Notes: generated by a model not told the origin, from the sequence alone. A stretch of 64,000 bases of DNA from Thalassarchaeum sp002495735 (GCA_937911265.1 CALDRG010000103.1:1-64000), one strand, 5' to 3'. Counted from the first letter of the stretch, positions 52,301 to 62,195 are shown. Program-made: numbers and translations.

Positions 52301-53836
52301 CTATTCACCTAGTGCCTCTGACAGCCCACCCAAGAGCAGTGCCTGAGCCAGATTCATGCATTCCTCGGACATAGCTCGATCCGAAGTGAGAGCTGGAACT
52401 TGAGAACTGACCCATTCAGTCGTCGTGCGAACTCCTAGGCCAGCGTCCAAATCAGTGCGCCGCAGTGCCTCATTACTGCAAATTAACTCGTTTGCTATTA
52501 CTTGAGCCAACAACACAGTGGATTGCATGCTCCTGAATGTGCTCGTTGCGCCCATGGACACGTGGTCCTCCTTGCCCAGACTAACCGGTACATTGCTAAT
52601 TGATACGGGATTGGACAATAGATGTAATTCCGAGATAAGCGCTGCAGCAACGTATTGGATTATCATCAGTCCACTTTCAAGGCCTTCAATATTTGTTAGA
52701 AATGCATTCTGCCCAGTCCATTGCGGATCCATTACATGGTTGATACGCCTTTCAGAAATCGAGGCAAGCTCATGACAAGACAGTGCCAAAGCATCTGCCG
52801 CAAGTGACAGATTCTGGCCGTGAAAATTCCCTCCGCTGATTACATCATCTTTCGAGCCATTGGTAAATATGAGAGGATTGTCAGTAGCGCTGTTTATCTC
52901 AATCTCAAGCATGCGCCTAGATTCGGCTAGTAAATCGATTACTGGGCCATGGACTTGAGGGGCACATCTGAATGAATACGCGTCTTGCACCCTTCCGCAA
53001 TCAATATGTGATTCGTTAATTTTAGAACCCATGAGTAAACTGGAAATACGTGCTGCCGATATTAATTGTCCCCTTTGCGGTCGGGCATTATGCACCCTAC
53101 TATCGAAAGGAGTGTGTGAACCATATATCGCCTCAACGGAGCAGGCAGCAGAAGCATCAGCGGCAAAAACTAGATGGTCCATGTTCATCATACAGATTGA
53201 GAGGTACGCACACATTTGACTGGTGCCATTAATCAGAGAAAGTCCTTCCTTGGCTTGTAAGATCAACGGTACAATTCCGGCTTGCTCCAATGCTGATGCA
53301 GATGTTTGAGGCTCTGCCCAGATATCGCCATGTCGTACATGACAGTCCCCCTCTCCAATCATTCCAAGGGCCATATGCGATAGTGGTGCCAGATCTCCTG
53401 ATGCCCCTAGTGAGCCAATTCTGGGCACTATTGGTGCAATACCCTCATTGACCATCTGAACAAGCAACTCAACAACCTCTGGACGACAGCCGGAATGTCC
53501 GATGCATAGGGTGTTTGCCCGAATTACCATCATCATTAGTACGTGCTCCGATTCCATCGCATCTCCTACTCCGCATGCATGGCTGCGGATGAGATTGTAT
53601 TGCAACTGCTCTAGTTGGTCATGCTCGATGGTGACGCTAGACAACGCACCGAAACCAGTGTTAATTCCGTAAACAACCTCTCCTTTCTCGAGAATCCTCT
53701 TCACAGCGGACCTGCTCTCAGTCATTGCTATTACAGCAGATTCATCAATTTCAAAAACTGCTGAGCCCTCACCTGCATCTAGCACATCCTTGATTGATAG
53801 TGAACTGCCGTTAAGCGATACAGTGCGCTTCCCCAT
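52301..53836 (-). CDS. hutH: Histidine ammonia-lyase
   Basis: The first step of histidine breakdown, giving urocanate and ammonia. The self-formed MIO cofactor arises from ASG in GSLGASGDLAPLSHMALG. INTGFGALSSV, the active-site tyrosine-containing loop, and GGNFHGQNLSLAAD and NPVSISNVPVSLGKEDHVSMG are family segments. The ATG at 53836 gives 511 residues, as in bacteria. It is followed directly by AlaX and preceded by HutU with a short gap. Confidence 0.94.
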   Translation of the reverse strand: MGKRTVSLNGSSLSIKDVLDAGEGSAVFEIDESAVIAMTESRSAVKRILEKGEVVYGINTGFGALSSVTIEHDQLEQLQYNLIRSHACGVGDAMESEHVLMMMVIRANTLCIGHSGCRPEVVELLVQMVNEGIAPIVPRIGSLGASGDLAPLSHMALGMIGEGDCHVRHGDIWAEPQTSASALEQAGIVPLILQAKEGLSLINGTSQMCAYLSICMMNMDHLVFAADASAACSVEAIYGSHTPFDSRVHNARPQRGQLISAARISSLLMGSKINESHIDCGRVQDAYSFRCAPQVHGPVIDLLAESRRMLEIEINSATDNPLIFTNGSKDDVISGGNFHGQNLSLAADALALSCHELASISERRINHVMDPQWTGQNAFLTNIEGLESGLMIIQYVAAALISELHLLSNPVSISNVPVSLGKEDHVSMGATSTFRSMQSTVLLAQVIANELICSNEALRRTDLDAGLGVRTTTEWVSSQVPALTSDRAMSEECMNLAQALLLGGLSEALGE

Positions 53837-53872
53837 CGTATTTCGCACGACTCATAGCATTAGAATATCGCG

Positions 53873-55924
53873 CTAGTCGTATTGGTTAGATAAAATCCGC
53901 TCGTCCACAACATTAGGTAGTGTGATTGAGAGTCCACTGTTCTGGTTCATTGCAAGTTTGATTGATGAAACAGAACCGGGATTGTTGGCCCATGCCCTGC
54001 GAGCGATTCCGTTGTTCACATCCCAAGATATCATTGATTGAATCCGTTCTTCGCATTGATCCGAACCATCTAGTACCATACCGAATCCTCCGTTGATTAC
54101 CTCTCCCCATCCAACACCTCCACCGTTATGCAAACTAACCCATGTGGCCCCCCTGAAAGCATCACCAACGAAGTTGTGAACCGACATGTCTGCAGAAAAC
54201 ATCGAACCATCTTTGATGTTGGCTGTCTCTCTGTACGGGCTGTCAGTACCACCTACATCGTGATGGTCTCTGCCAATCACTACCGGGGCAGAGATTTTAC
54301 CAGTAGAAATGGCTTTGTTGAATGCAGAAGCTATTCCTCTCCTTCCGGATTCGTCGGCGTATAGAATTCTGGCTTTGGTGCCAACAACTAGGTCGTGAGT
54401 ATTTGCATTCTCAATCCACCTCAAATTATCCGCATACTGTAATCGGGTATCATCCGATGCAGAATTGATTAACTCCCTGAGTATGCCCGAAGCAATGCCA
54501 TCTGTTACATCTAAATCTTCTTGAGATCCTGAAGTACAGACCCATCTAAAAGGGCCGAATCCATAATCGAAGCATATTGGCCCCATGATATCCTCTACAT
54601 ACGAGGGATACCGGAAATCACCGCTCTCGGATATGACGTCAGCACCTGCCTTGGAGCTTTCTAGGAGGAATGCGTTACCATAGTCCCAGAAGTGCATGCC
54701 GCGTTCTGATAGGGTGTTTATTGCATCGACGTGTCGTATCAGACTTGCCTTGACTGAATGCCTAAATCGTTCGGGATCTTCCCTTAGAGCTTTGATTCCA
54801 TCATCAAAACTCATTCCTACAGGCATATACCCGCCTAGCCATGGGTTGTGTAGACTTGTCTGATCGCTCCCCAACTCCGGGCATATTTGCCGATCTATGA
54901 GACCTTCCAAGAGATCGACTATGTTACCTACGAAACCCAAAGATACTGCTTCACGTTGAGATTTAGCTTGTTCTGCACGGTCAAGAAGAGGTTCCAAATC
55001 GTAGTACAATTCAGATAGCCATCCTTGTTGGTATCTCTTTTGGGCTGCAAATTCGTTGCATTCAGCAATAATTGCAACTGCACCTGAGATGACTGCGGCC
55101 TTCGCTTGAGCACCTGACATTCCACCCAGTCCAGAAGTGACATAAAGAATGCCTCCCAATCCTTCTTCAGCGCCGATCCCGAGGTACTTCCGAGCAGCAT
55201 TCAGTAAAGTTATCGTTGTTCCGTGGACTATTCCCTGTGGGCCTATGTACATGTAAGAACCCGCAGTCATCTGACCATACTGAGTGACCCCAACAGCACT
55301 CATCAATTCATAGTCATCCTGAGATGAGTGATTGGGTATGACCATCCCATTTGTCACCACGACCCTTGGGGAATTTGGATCGGAGGGGAACAATCCTAAT
55401 GGGTGACCAGAATACATCACCAATGTCTGATTCTCGCTCATTGAAGCCAGGTAGGACATTGTTAGTCTATATTGAATCCAGTTTTGAAAAACAGTACCAT
55501 TACCGCCGTATGTAACGAGTTCGTGTGGGTATTGTGCAACATTGGGATCGAGATTATTCTGAATCATCAGCATAATTGCCGCACAGTGTAAGTTCTTTGC
55601 TGGATATTCATGAATTGATCTAGCATGCATCGAGTATTGGGGCCTAAATCTGTGCATGTATATGTGTCCAAGGGACTCTAGCTCTAATGCGAATTCTGTT
55701 GCCAACTCAACGTGCCACTCAGGGGGGAAGTACCTGAGGGCGTTTCGTAACGCTAGTCGTTTCTGATCGGATGTCAAGTGAATCGGGCGCGGAGGGGCAT
55801 GGTCCAGTGCGTCGTCGATAGCGACCTGGTCAGGTATTTCGGCAGGAATGCCTATGCAAATGTCCTCTGCGAACTTCAGATTATCACATCCTACCTGCAA
55901 CAATCTGGCTGATTTCTTCTTCAT
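53873..55924 (-). CDS. hutU: Urocanate hydratase, long eukaryote-like form
   Basis: The second step of histidine breakdown, hydrating urocanate to imidazolone propionate using tightly bound NAD. The protein is about 683 residues, much longer than the usual bacterial form (about 555) but close to animal UROC1. Segments such as QKRLALRNALRYFPPEWH, YMHRFRPQ, NNLDPNVAQYPHELVTYGGN, MYSGHPLGLFPS and GQMTAGSYMYIGPQGIVHGT recall UROC1. NAD-binding glycines lie in SGLGGMSGAQAKAA. The start overlaps the cyclodeaminase gene by about 40 bases at 55924, or by less if a TTG near 55900 is used. Confidence 0.9.
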   Translation of the reverse strand: MKKKSARLLQVGCDNLKFAEDICIGIPAEIPDQVAIDDALDHAPPRPIHLTSDQKRLALRNALRYFPPEWHVELATEFALELESLGHIYMHRFRPQYSMHARSIHEYPAKNLHCAAIMLMIQNNLDPNVAQYPHELVTYGGNGTVFQNWIQYRLTMSYLASMSENQTLVMYSGHPLGLFPSDPNSPRVVVTNGMVIPNHSSQDDYELMSAVGVTQYGQMTAGSYMYIGPQGIVHGTTITLLNAARKYLGIGAEEGLGGILYVTSGLGGMSGAQAKAAVISGAVAIIAECNEFAAQKRYQQGWLSELYYDLEPLLDRAEQAKSQREAVSLGFVGNIVDLLEGLIDRQICPELGSDQTSLHNPWLGGYMPVGMSFDDGIKALREDPERFRHSVKASLIRHVDAINTLSERGMHFWDYGNAFLLESSKAGADVISESGDFRYPSYVEDIMGPICFDYGFGPFRWVCTSGSQEDLDVTDGIASGILRELINSASDDTRLQYADNLRWIENANTHDLVVGTKARILYADESGRRGIASAFNKAISTGKISAPVVIGRDHHDVGGTDSPYRETANIKDGSMFSADMSVHNFVGDAFRGATWVSLHNGGGVGWGEVINGGFGMVLDGSDQCEERIQSMISWDVNNGIARRAWANNPGSVSSIKLAMNQNSGLSITLPNVVDERILSNQYD

Positions 55925-56528
55925 GACCCTCTGCATCAACTTCCAGAGCTTCAATCATTACAGACATCTCAAAAGCCTCATCTTTGAAGTCCGGTCCAAA
56001 TGAATCATCTAACGAAACAAGATTGATTTTAACATTCAATGCAGCTATAGATGTCGATGAGTGGGCTAATTGAGCAGCGGCCGCCAAATCAGTAATCGCA
56101 TTGGCATTACAGTTGGTGGCAAATTCTGCTATCTCCTGCAGAAGTGCGACTCCTATTTCAGCGGTTTCCAATGGGACTTTTGAAGCCCTCAGGTAGCCCT
56201 TTCCTATTGCTGAACGCCTTTGTGAAATCTCCTCATCGGTGGTTTTTGGCATCCTAAACGCAAGTATCACAGAGTCAAATGATTCTGCATCCCTACGTGC
56301 TAGATCAATGGCGTCCGCAATGCCCCTATGAGACCCGTCAAGGATCTTCGTTGCCATATCATGCCCCGATTCCCATTTACCACTCTTTAGGGTGAGTCTA
56401 GCCACCATGCACACTAGGGCGTGGGCGTGAGCAAGGGAGAGAGCAGCAACAGAACCACCCCCAGGGGTAGGTGAATCAGATGCTATGGCATCGAGGATCT
56501 CGCGGTACCCATCATTCAACCCGATCAC
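55884..56528 (-). CDS. fchA: Formiminotetrahydrofolate cyclodeaminase (FTCD C-domain)
   Basis: It releases ammonia from formimino-THF to give methenyl-THF. The 214-residue helical protein has SPTPGGGSVAALSLAHAHALVCMVARLTL at the N-terminus, the family fingerprint. The corresponding region in animals is fused to the formiminotransferase in one FTCD protein; here the two are separate. It overlaps the transferase gene by 17 bases and the HutU gene at its end, hence one operon. Confidence 0.9.
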   Translation of the reverse strand: MIGLNDGYREILDAIASDSPTPGGGSVAALSLAHAHALVCMVARLTLKSGKWESGHDMATKILDGSHRGIADAIDLARRDAESFDSVILAFRMPKTTDEEISQRRSAIGKGYLRASKVPLETAEIGVALLQEIAEFATNCNANAITDLAAAAQLAHSSTSIAALNVKINLVSLDDSFGPDFKDEAFEMSVMIEALEVDAEGHEEEISQIVAGRM

Positions 56529-57570
56529 CCAAATTCCTCTCGACTGACCACTCTATGATACTGTTGTAGGCATCGAATTCCCCCAGTTCACTCAACATAA
56601 GGCCATTAATTGCTGATTGTACTAATGTGGAAGAATCAGCGCTATCTGGGTCATCGTGGTAGTGCCTCCCAGCACTGATCATTGCACTCAAGGGCACCAA
56701 TCCCACCAATTCTCCTGCAATTGCCTCGAGACCGATTTTTCTTGCTTCCGTTAGGATGGCATCGGTCACTGTATGCAATCCAGTGACATTGTGATTTAAC
56801 AGGTTCATTGAGACTTGGGCAGTATCTTGGTCATACATCCATCCCGCAGCTTGGAGATGCTGAAACATTCCCGGCTTCCTAATTGATTTACCGTCATCTG
56901 AAAGCAACTTGTCCCCATTTTTATCACGTTGAATCACACCACTAGTTCGAATGGTTCCGGCGATTGAATTGGCCTTCTTCTTATCTGAAGTATTGAGATT
57001 GACATTGTAGGCAATCAAAATCTGGCGGGCACCCGTTGCGGTAGCTCCCATACTGGGTTTGAACTCTGCAGGTCCGTAATCTGGGAGCCATTCAGAGGTA
57101 GTGATTTTCGTGTCGAGCCCTTCGTATTCGCCCCTTCTGATATCCGGTAGTCTGATTCTCTGATCGCTTCGGGCGGATTCTGCATACAGAAATACAGGCA
57201 AATCCAATAGTTCCGACACTGCCTTTGCATACCTCTCTGATAGGGAGATGCAGGTTTCAATCGTAGCACCCTCTAGTGGGATAAATGGGACTACGTCGAC
57301 AGCACCCATTCTAGCATGCTCACCGTGATGCTTTCTCATATCGATTAGTTCTATTGCAACTGCAGTGCTCAAAATTGCTGCCTCTAATACAGATTCGGGT
57401 TGCCCCACCATCGTTACAACAGTACGATTGAAGTCATATCCCATGTCTACATCTAAGATTGAAACATCATCTACTGATTTAATGGAGTTTGTAATAGCAT
57501 CGATAATGATAGGGTCTCTACCTTCACTATAATTTGGGACGCACTCAATTAACACGTGACCACATCGCAT
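56512..57570 (-). CDS. Glutamate formiminotransferase (FTCD N-domain)
   Basis: It transfers the formimino group from formiminoglutamate to THF, leaving glutamate. The 352-residue protein begins with IECVPNYSEGRDPIIIDAI, then DMGYDFNRTVVTMVG, HHGEHARMGAVDVVPFIPLEGAT, YNVNLNTSDKKKANSIAGTIRTSGV, and MNLLNHNVTGLHTVTD, all clear. A GELVGLVPLSAMI motif is near the end. It follows PAN by 31 bases. With HutH, HutU and HutI it completes histidine degradation to glutamate. Confidence 0.93.
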   Translation of the reverse strand: MRCGHVLIECVPNYSEGRDPIIIDAITNSIKSVDDVSILDVDMGYDFNRTVVTMVGQPESVLEAAILSTAVAIELIDMRKHHGEHARMGAVDVVPFIPLEGATIETCISLSERYAKAVSELLDLPVFLYAESARSDQRIRLPDIRRGEYEGLDTKITTSEWLPDYGPAEFKPSMGATATGARQILIAYNVNLNTSDKKKANSIAGTIRTSGVIQRDKNGDKLLSDDGKSIRKPGMFQHLQAAGWMYDQDTAQVSMNLLNHNVTGLHTVTDAILTEARKIGLEAIAGELVGLVPLSAMISAGRHYHDDPDSADSSTLVQSAINGLMLSELGEFDAYNSIIEWSVERNLGDRVE

Positions 57571-57601
57571 CCTCGGGCTTACGAGTGATGAGGATTACTC
57601 A

Positions 57602-58840
57602 TCAACGATATAGGGAATCTGGACCACTATAGTCGGATTCATTGCGTTTGACGTCGATATTTGAAATTGCATCAGTGAAATCTTTGTGATTGCATGAGGA
57701 CCTACCATCTGTTATCGCTTGCATTCCTGCTTCGATGACCACAGATTTGATTTCAGCTCCACTGTAGCCCTCAGTAGCGATTGACAGTTTGCGATAATTC
57801 ACACCATCTGTCAGCGGCATGTGCTTGCAATGCACTTTAAAAATCAACTCCCTTGCCTCAGAATTTGGATTATTTATGGTGATTATCCTATCAAATCTAC
57901 CTGGCCTCAGTAGCGCCGCATCAAGTAACTCAGGGCGATTTGTAGCAGCGATTACCTTGACATTATCCAATGAATCGAATCCGTCAAGTTCAGCAAGAAG
58001 TTGCATCAAAGTCCTCTGAACCTCCCTATCTCCAGATGTAGCAACATCAAGCCTCTTCGATCCTATTGCGTCAATCTCATCGATGAAAATAATAGAAGGT
58101 GATTTGGCTCTTGCCAATTCAAACAACTCTCGGACCATGCGTCCACCCTCTCCAATATACTTCTGAGCCAATTCAGAACCAACGAGACTGAGGAAAGTGA
58201 CTTCTGTAGAATTCGCTACGGCTTTGGCAAGCATCGTCTTTCCCGTCCCAGGAGGGCCGGTGATGAGAATACCTTTCGGCGGTTCAATACCAAATTCTTT
58301 GAATGCCTCTGGCCTAGCCAGCGGTAATTCGATGCTCTGCCTTATTAGGGCTATTTGTTCATCGAGTCCACCTATATCTGAAAATGTTGTTTCGGGTCGG
58401 TCTAATATCTCCGCACCGGATACCAATGGATCCCATGCGTTGTCAAGAACTTCGATAATCGACAAGGTATCCTGATTCATCGCTACTCTTGCCCCGGGCG
58501 CTATGGAGGCTTCATCAATACGTCTATTGACAGTGACTAGGAAGACTGTTCCATTCGAACTTCTGACAACAGCATTGTCTCCAACACGATCTTGAACAAA
58601 ACCAATCACGAAAGGTGGAGATCGTAGATTTCTGAGTTCTTCATCTAATCTGTTTACTCGCTTCTTTAATTGGGAACACTCATTCTCAAGAAACAATTTC
58701 TCAGTAAGTAGTTGTTGAGCACTATCTGAGAGTTCCTTCAATTCATTTTGTACAGATGAGAGGGCCCCTCTGATGGAATCTCGTGATTCACGTATCTGAC
58801 CATTGTCGCCCTTGGGCGCATCCTCTGCCTCGCTCGACAC
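57602..58840 (-). CDS. pan: Proteasome-activating nucleotidase (PAN)
   Basis: A hexameric AAA+ ATPase that unfolds substrates for the 20S proteasome. The 412-residue protein has an N-terminal coiled coil (about 20-80), an OB domain, Walker A GPPGTGKTMLA, Walker B IIFIDEIDAIG and the second-region-of-homology arginine region in NRPELLDAALLRPGRFDR. The C-terminus ends in LYR, which fits the HbYX motif that docks into the proteasome alpha ring. The proteasome subunits are not in this window. It lies upstream of the histidine degradation genes, 31 bases apart, and may share their transcript. Confidence 0.92.
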   Translation of the reverse strand: MSSEAEDAPKGDNGQIRESRDSIRGALSSVQNELKELSDSAQQLLTEKLFLENECSQLKKRVNRLDEELRNLRSPPFVIGFVQDRVGDNAVVRSSNGTVFLVTVNRRIDEASIAPGARVAMNQDTLSIIEVLDNAWDPLVSGAEILDRPETTFSDIGGLDEQIALIRQSIELPLARPEAFKEFGIEPPKGILITGPPGTGKTMLAKAVANSTEVTFLSLVGSELAQKYIGEGGRMVRELFELARAKSPSIIFIDEIDAIGSKRLDVATSGDREVQRTLMQLLAELDGFDSLDNVKVIAATNRPELLDAALLRPGRFDRIITINNPNSEARELIFKVHCKHMPLTDGVNYRKLSIATEGYSGAEIKSVVIEAGMQAITDGRSSCNHKDFTDAISNIDVKRNESDYSGPDSLYR

Positions 58841-58914
58841 ATACTTCTACTCTCATCAGAGTTTTTGACCATTCCCACCCGAAGGGTAATCTCGTATTCC
58901 CATTCTGACGGGTC

Positions 58915-59421
58915 ATGGGAACATGTGAGTTGTGTGGTTCGGATACTCTTCAGACTCGGCAGGCAATTGCATCCAACGTCAATGTTGATGCCTGTTCGCG
59001 ATGCATAGATTCTATGGGTTTGGAATTATTTGAATCTCCATTTAGAAGCTCTCAATCTAAGAATCCCAGTTCTATTCAGAAGCATTCGGGTAGTGTCCGC
59101 GGGCAACGAATACCCTCAGAGAAGGTGGCATTATTGGGTGACTTTCACGTACGAATCAGAAAACAAAGAGTCTCAAGAGGCTGGCAGCAGAAGGATCTGG
59201 CAATGAAAATGAATGAGAGACTTAACACAATACAGAGAATAGAGAACGGTTCGAGACCTACTGATGAATTGGTGAAGAAGTTGGAGAAGGTACTAGGCAT
59301 TACCCTACTAGGGGACTCTGACATAGAATATGATGCACAATTATCGCAGGGAAGCGGTAGGGGGCTGACTATCGCAGATGCCTTAGAGGACTACTTGACT
59401 AAAGGAGAATCTGATGACTGA
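58915..59421 (+). CDS. mbf1: MBF1-like transcription factor (zinc ribbon plus HTH)
   Basis: The 168-residue protein has a zinc ribbon (CELCGSD, then ACSRCIDS) and a Cro/C1-type helix-turn-helix (RKQRVSRGWQQKDLAMKMNERLNTIQRIENGSRPTDELVKKLEKVL). This is the archaeal MBF1 architecture. MBF1 associates with ribosomes or acts as a coactivator. It overlaps the Tsr3 gene by 8 bases, which supports a ribosome link. Divergent from PAN. Confidence 0.9.
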   Translation: MGTCELCGSDTLQTRQAIASNVNVDACSRCIDSMGLELFESPFRSSQSKNPSSIQKHSGSVRGQRIPSEKVALLGDFHVRIRKQRVSRGWQQKDLAMKMNERLNTIQRIENGSRPTDELVKKLEKVLGITLLGDSDIEYDAQLSQGSGRGLTIADALEDYLTKGESDD

Positions 59422-59959
59422 AGTTCCTCTTCATGTAATTCACCTGAATCAGGATGATCCACGTAAGTGTACTGCAAGGGCTATGGAGTCTAGGGGTCAT
59501 GCTGAATTGCATCATCATCCGCGCCAAGCACCCAAGAGGGGTATTCTACTCAACCCACAATCCGGTACGTTACAGGGCCCCGAAGATAACACACTGCTCA
59601 ACTTAGGAGGGTCGATTGTCGCTTTGGACTGCTCGTGGAAGTCCCTTGACAGCGCGATTAGAGAAGTATCCCATCATACTAGGCTTGGAGGGAGGACTTT
59701 GCCCGTTTTGCTCGCTGCCAACTCGGTATCGTGGGGCAAACCGGGTAGGTTGACTACTGCTGAGGCCCTATGTGCCTCAGTTATCATATCTGGAAGATGG
59801 GAGCAAGGCCAGAGAATCATAGAACCATTCACATTTGGGAGTGAGTTTCTGAATCTGAACAACAATCCATTGGAAGCCTATTCAAATGCCAAGACAAATG
59901 CCGAATTAGCGGCAATGCAATGGGAGTTCTTCGACGAGCCCGATTCAACGAACGATTGA
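59414..59959 (+). CDS. tsr3: Small-subunit rRNA aminocarboxypropyltransferase Tsr3
   Basis: It transfers an aminocarboxypropyl group from SAM to a pseudouridine-like site of small-subunit rRNA. The 181-residue protein has the DUF367 markers: DDPRKCTARAM at the N-terminus, GILLNPQSGT, SIVALDCSWKSLD, RTLPVLLAANSVSWGKPGRLTTAEAL and FLNLNNNPLEAYSNAKT. The overlap with MBF1 shows co-transcription. Its 3' end overlaps the end of the convergent metG by 15 bases. Confidence 0.9.
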   Translation: MTEVPLHVIHLNQDDPRKCTARAMESRGHAELHHHPRQAPKRGILLNPQSGTLQGPEDNTLLNLGGSIVALDCSWKSLDSAIREVSHHTRLGGRTLPVLLAANSVSWGKPGRLTTAEALCASVIISGRWEQGQRIIEPFTFGSEFLNLNNNPLEAYSNAKTNAELAAMQWEFFDEPDSTND

Positions 59960-62152
59960 GCCGGGCGCCAGGTCTTCACAAATTGTCAGTACCGATACCT
60001 TCCCATCATCGTCTTCAGCTGCTAGGAGCATTCCTTCAGATATCACGCCCCTGAGTTTTCGAGGTTTCAGATTTGCGACATATACTACATTGAGGCCTAG
60101 AAGATCGGAAGCATCCACTACCCCTTTCAATCCAGCACATATAGTGCGACTAGATTGGGGGGCATCTTCTATTGTGATGACGTATAACTTGTCGGCATTA
60201 GGATGATCATCAACAGAAGTGATTTTACCCGTCTTCATCTCAACTTTCATGAAATCTTCAAAATCGATGTAATCGCCTCCAGAGTCTTCGGGCGCGGTGT
60301 CGCTCTCATTGACCTTGCTATCTGACCCTTCTTCCGCCACAGCCATCTCAGTTGCGATTATTTCCTCTAAATCCAATTTTTGGAACAAAGGATCCGGTTT
60401 TGCGGAATTCCAATTCAAGACATCTAAAGAAAACGCCTCATCCCAGAGTATCGTATCAATATCCGTTTCCTCGCCCAACATCGCCCACAGTCGGTCAGAC
60501 TGGAACGGTAGGAATGGCCTCAGAGCCACTGCGAGACCTCGGCACATAGACCAAGCATACGCTAATGCTGACAATGCAGACCTCGCCTCCTCGGAATCTT
60601 GATTGTCCAAATGCTTCCAAGGTGCTGCGATCTGCAGTATGGAATTACCCAATTGTGCTATGCCCATTATACTACGCAGCGCTTCTTTGAATCTCTGCCG
60701 CTCCATCGATTCAATGGCTTCAGACATTAGTGCCTGAATATCTGATGAATACTGCGGAAAATTTGATGAGTCGAAGAATACGGAAAGGGGATTACCTCCA
60801 TCGGAAGGCAATCTATGAGTCAATGTCATGACTCTGTGTACAAAATTTGCGTATGTCCCAATCAACTCATTATTGACCCTATCGACATATTCATTCCATC
60901 GAAAATCTGCATCATGACCTTCGGGCATATTGATCGATAGGTAATATCTCAGTGTATCTGGATCGAACCTACTCAAAAATGATGGTAGCCATACTCCGTG
61001 TCGTCGACTCTTGCTGAACTGGCCGCCTTGTAACATCAGGTATTCGTTCGCAGGAACATTGTATTCCAGAGCCAAATGCCCCGGCTCTGGTGTGTGCGTG
61101 ATGTTCCCACCTGAATTTGCAGCATTAATCCCCATAATAATTGCAGGCCAGATAATTGTATGAAACGGAATGTTGTCCTTACCCATGAAGTAAATGTGCT
61201 TCGGTTGAACCCCGTCTTCAGAAACCTTCCACCAACGCTCCCATGCATCATTACCATCTGAATGTCCGGACTTAGATGCGAACCTCTCAGCCCAGATACG
61301 TGCACATGTATAGTACCCCTGTACCGCCTCAAACCACACATAAACTCTCTTCGAGTCCCACTCCTCACCCTCTAGGGGTAATTTGATTCCCCACTCTATG
61401 TCTCTAGTCACTGCACGTGGCCGGAGCCCCATGTCCAACCAGTTCTTTGTCATCGCACGTACATTTGGCCTCCATGTTCCCTTTCGATCTTCGTAATGCG
61501 ATAATAGAGATTCCTGGAACATATCCAATCGGAAGAATAAGTGTTCAGTATCCCTAACTTCAATCGCCGAAGACGAATCCAGTTTGGAGAGTGGATTCAG
61601 TAGTTCATTGGCCTCGTAAGTAGCTCCACAATCATCACATTGATCCCCGCGGGCACCAGATGCCGAACATACAGGACAATTTCCTTCGACATATCTGTCA
61701 GGTAAGAATCGTATTGCCCCATCTTCTGAAACAGAACAATACTGCTGCATGGTCTCTGTAGACAACATATTGGCATCGAGTAATTCGGTGAATACCTCTC
61801 TGACAATTTCCTTATGGCGATAATCAGAGGTTCTGTTGTACAGCGCTCCTCCAAACTCTATTCCCCTAGGATCTACATTACACCCCCATGAGCAACCTAA
61901 ATCGATCAGTGCCTTGCTGTTTATTTCGTGAAACCTATCAACTATTTCTTGAGGTTCTACGCCTTCCTGTTCTGCTGTGAGTGTTATGGGTGTTCCGTGT
62001 TCGTCGGACCCGCTACACATCAGTACACTTCGTCCTCTTGCACGCTCATATCGGTATTGTATGTCTGCAGGGAGACAGTTGCCGGCAACATGGCCCAAAT
62101 GAAGAGGGCCATTTGCATATGGCCATGCCATGAATATCGCTACATGCTCCAT
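59945..62152 (-). CDS. metG: Methionyl-tRNA synthetase with C-terminal tRNA-binding domain
   Basis: The ATG at 62152 gives about 735 residues. Class I signatures are YANGPLHLGHVAGN (HIGH-like, HLGH) and the KMSKS loop GGQFSKSRRHG, in which the first K is replaced by Q. CPVCSASGARGDQCDDCG is the zinc knuckle. The anticodon domain follows, then an acidic linker and an EMAP-like tRNA-binding domain starting FEDFMKVEMKTGKITSVDDHPNADKLY. In several archaea that C-domain is a separate protein, so the fused type resembles bacteria. A candidate TATA element lies upstream at 62184. Confidence 0.9.
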   Translation of the reverse strand: MEHVAIFMAWPYANGPLHLGHVAGNCLPADIQYRYERARGRSVLMCSGSDEHGTPITLTAEQEGVEPQEIVDRFHEINSKALIDLGCSWGCNVDPRGIEFGGALYNRTSDYRHKEIVREVFTELLDANMLSTETMQQYCSVSEDGAIRFLPDRYVEGNCPVCSASGARGDQCDDCGATYEANELLNPLSKLDSSSAIEVRDTEHLFFRLDMFQESLLSHYEDRKGTWRPNVRAMTKNWLDMGLRPRAVTRDIEWGIKLPLEGEEWDSKRVYVWFEAVQGYYTCARIWAERFASKSGHSDGNDAWERWWKVSEDGVQPKHIYFMGKDNIPFHTIIWPAIIMGINAANSGGNITHTPEPGHLALEYNVPANEYLMLQGGQFSKSRRHGVWLPSFLSRFDPDTLRYYLSINMPEGHDADFRWNEYVDRVNNELIGTYANFVHRVMTLTHRLPSDGGNPLSVFFDSSNFPQYSSDIQALMSEAIESMERQRFKEALRSIMGIAQLGNSILQIAAPWKHLDNQDSEEARSALSALAYAWSMCRGLAVALRPFLPFQSDRLWAMLGEETDIDTILWDEAFSLDVLNWNSAKPDPLFQKLDLEEIIATEMAVAEEGSDSKVNESDTAPEDSGGDYIDFEDFMKVEMKTGKITSVDDHPNADKLYVITIEDAPQSSRTICAGLKGVVDASDLLGLNVVYVANLKPRKLRGVISEGMLLAAEDDDGKVSVLTICEDLAPGSIVR

Positions 62153-62183
62153 TTCCGCCGCCCCTATTGGGAAAGGCGGAGCC

Positions 62184-62195
62184 ACATATTTATGT
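62184..62195 (-). promoter_or_regulatory. Candidate TATA box of metG
   Basis: ACATATTTATGT (palindromic, reading ATAAATAT on the minus strand) lies about 32 to 43 bases before the metG start at 62152, which fits an archaeal promoter with a very short leader. Confidence 0.45.

Noticed and set aside
60960..61020. KMSKS loop of MetRS with Q in place of the first lysine as a sign of inactivity
   Set aside because: The functional second lysine (SKS) is retained and the other motifs are intact, and K-to-other changes at the first position occur in active enzymes.
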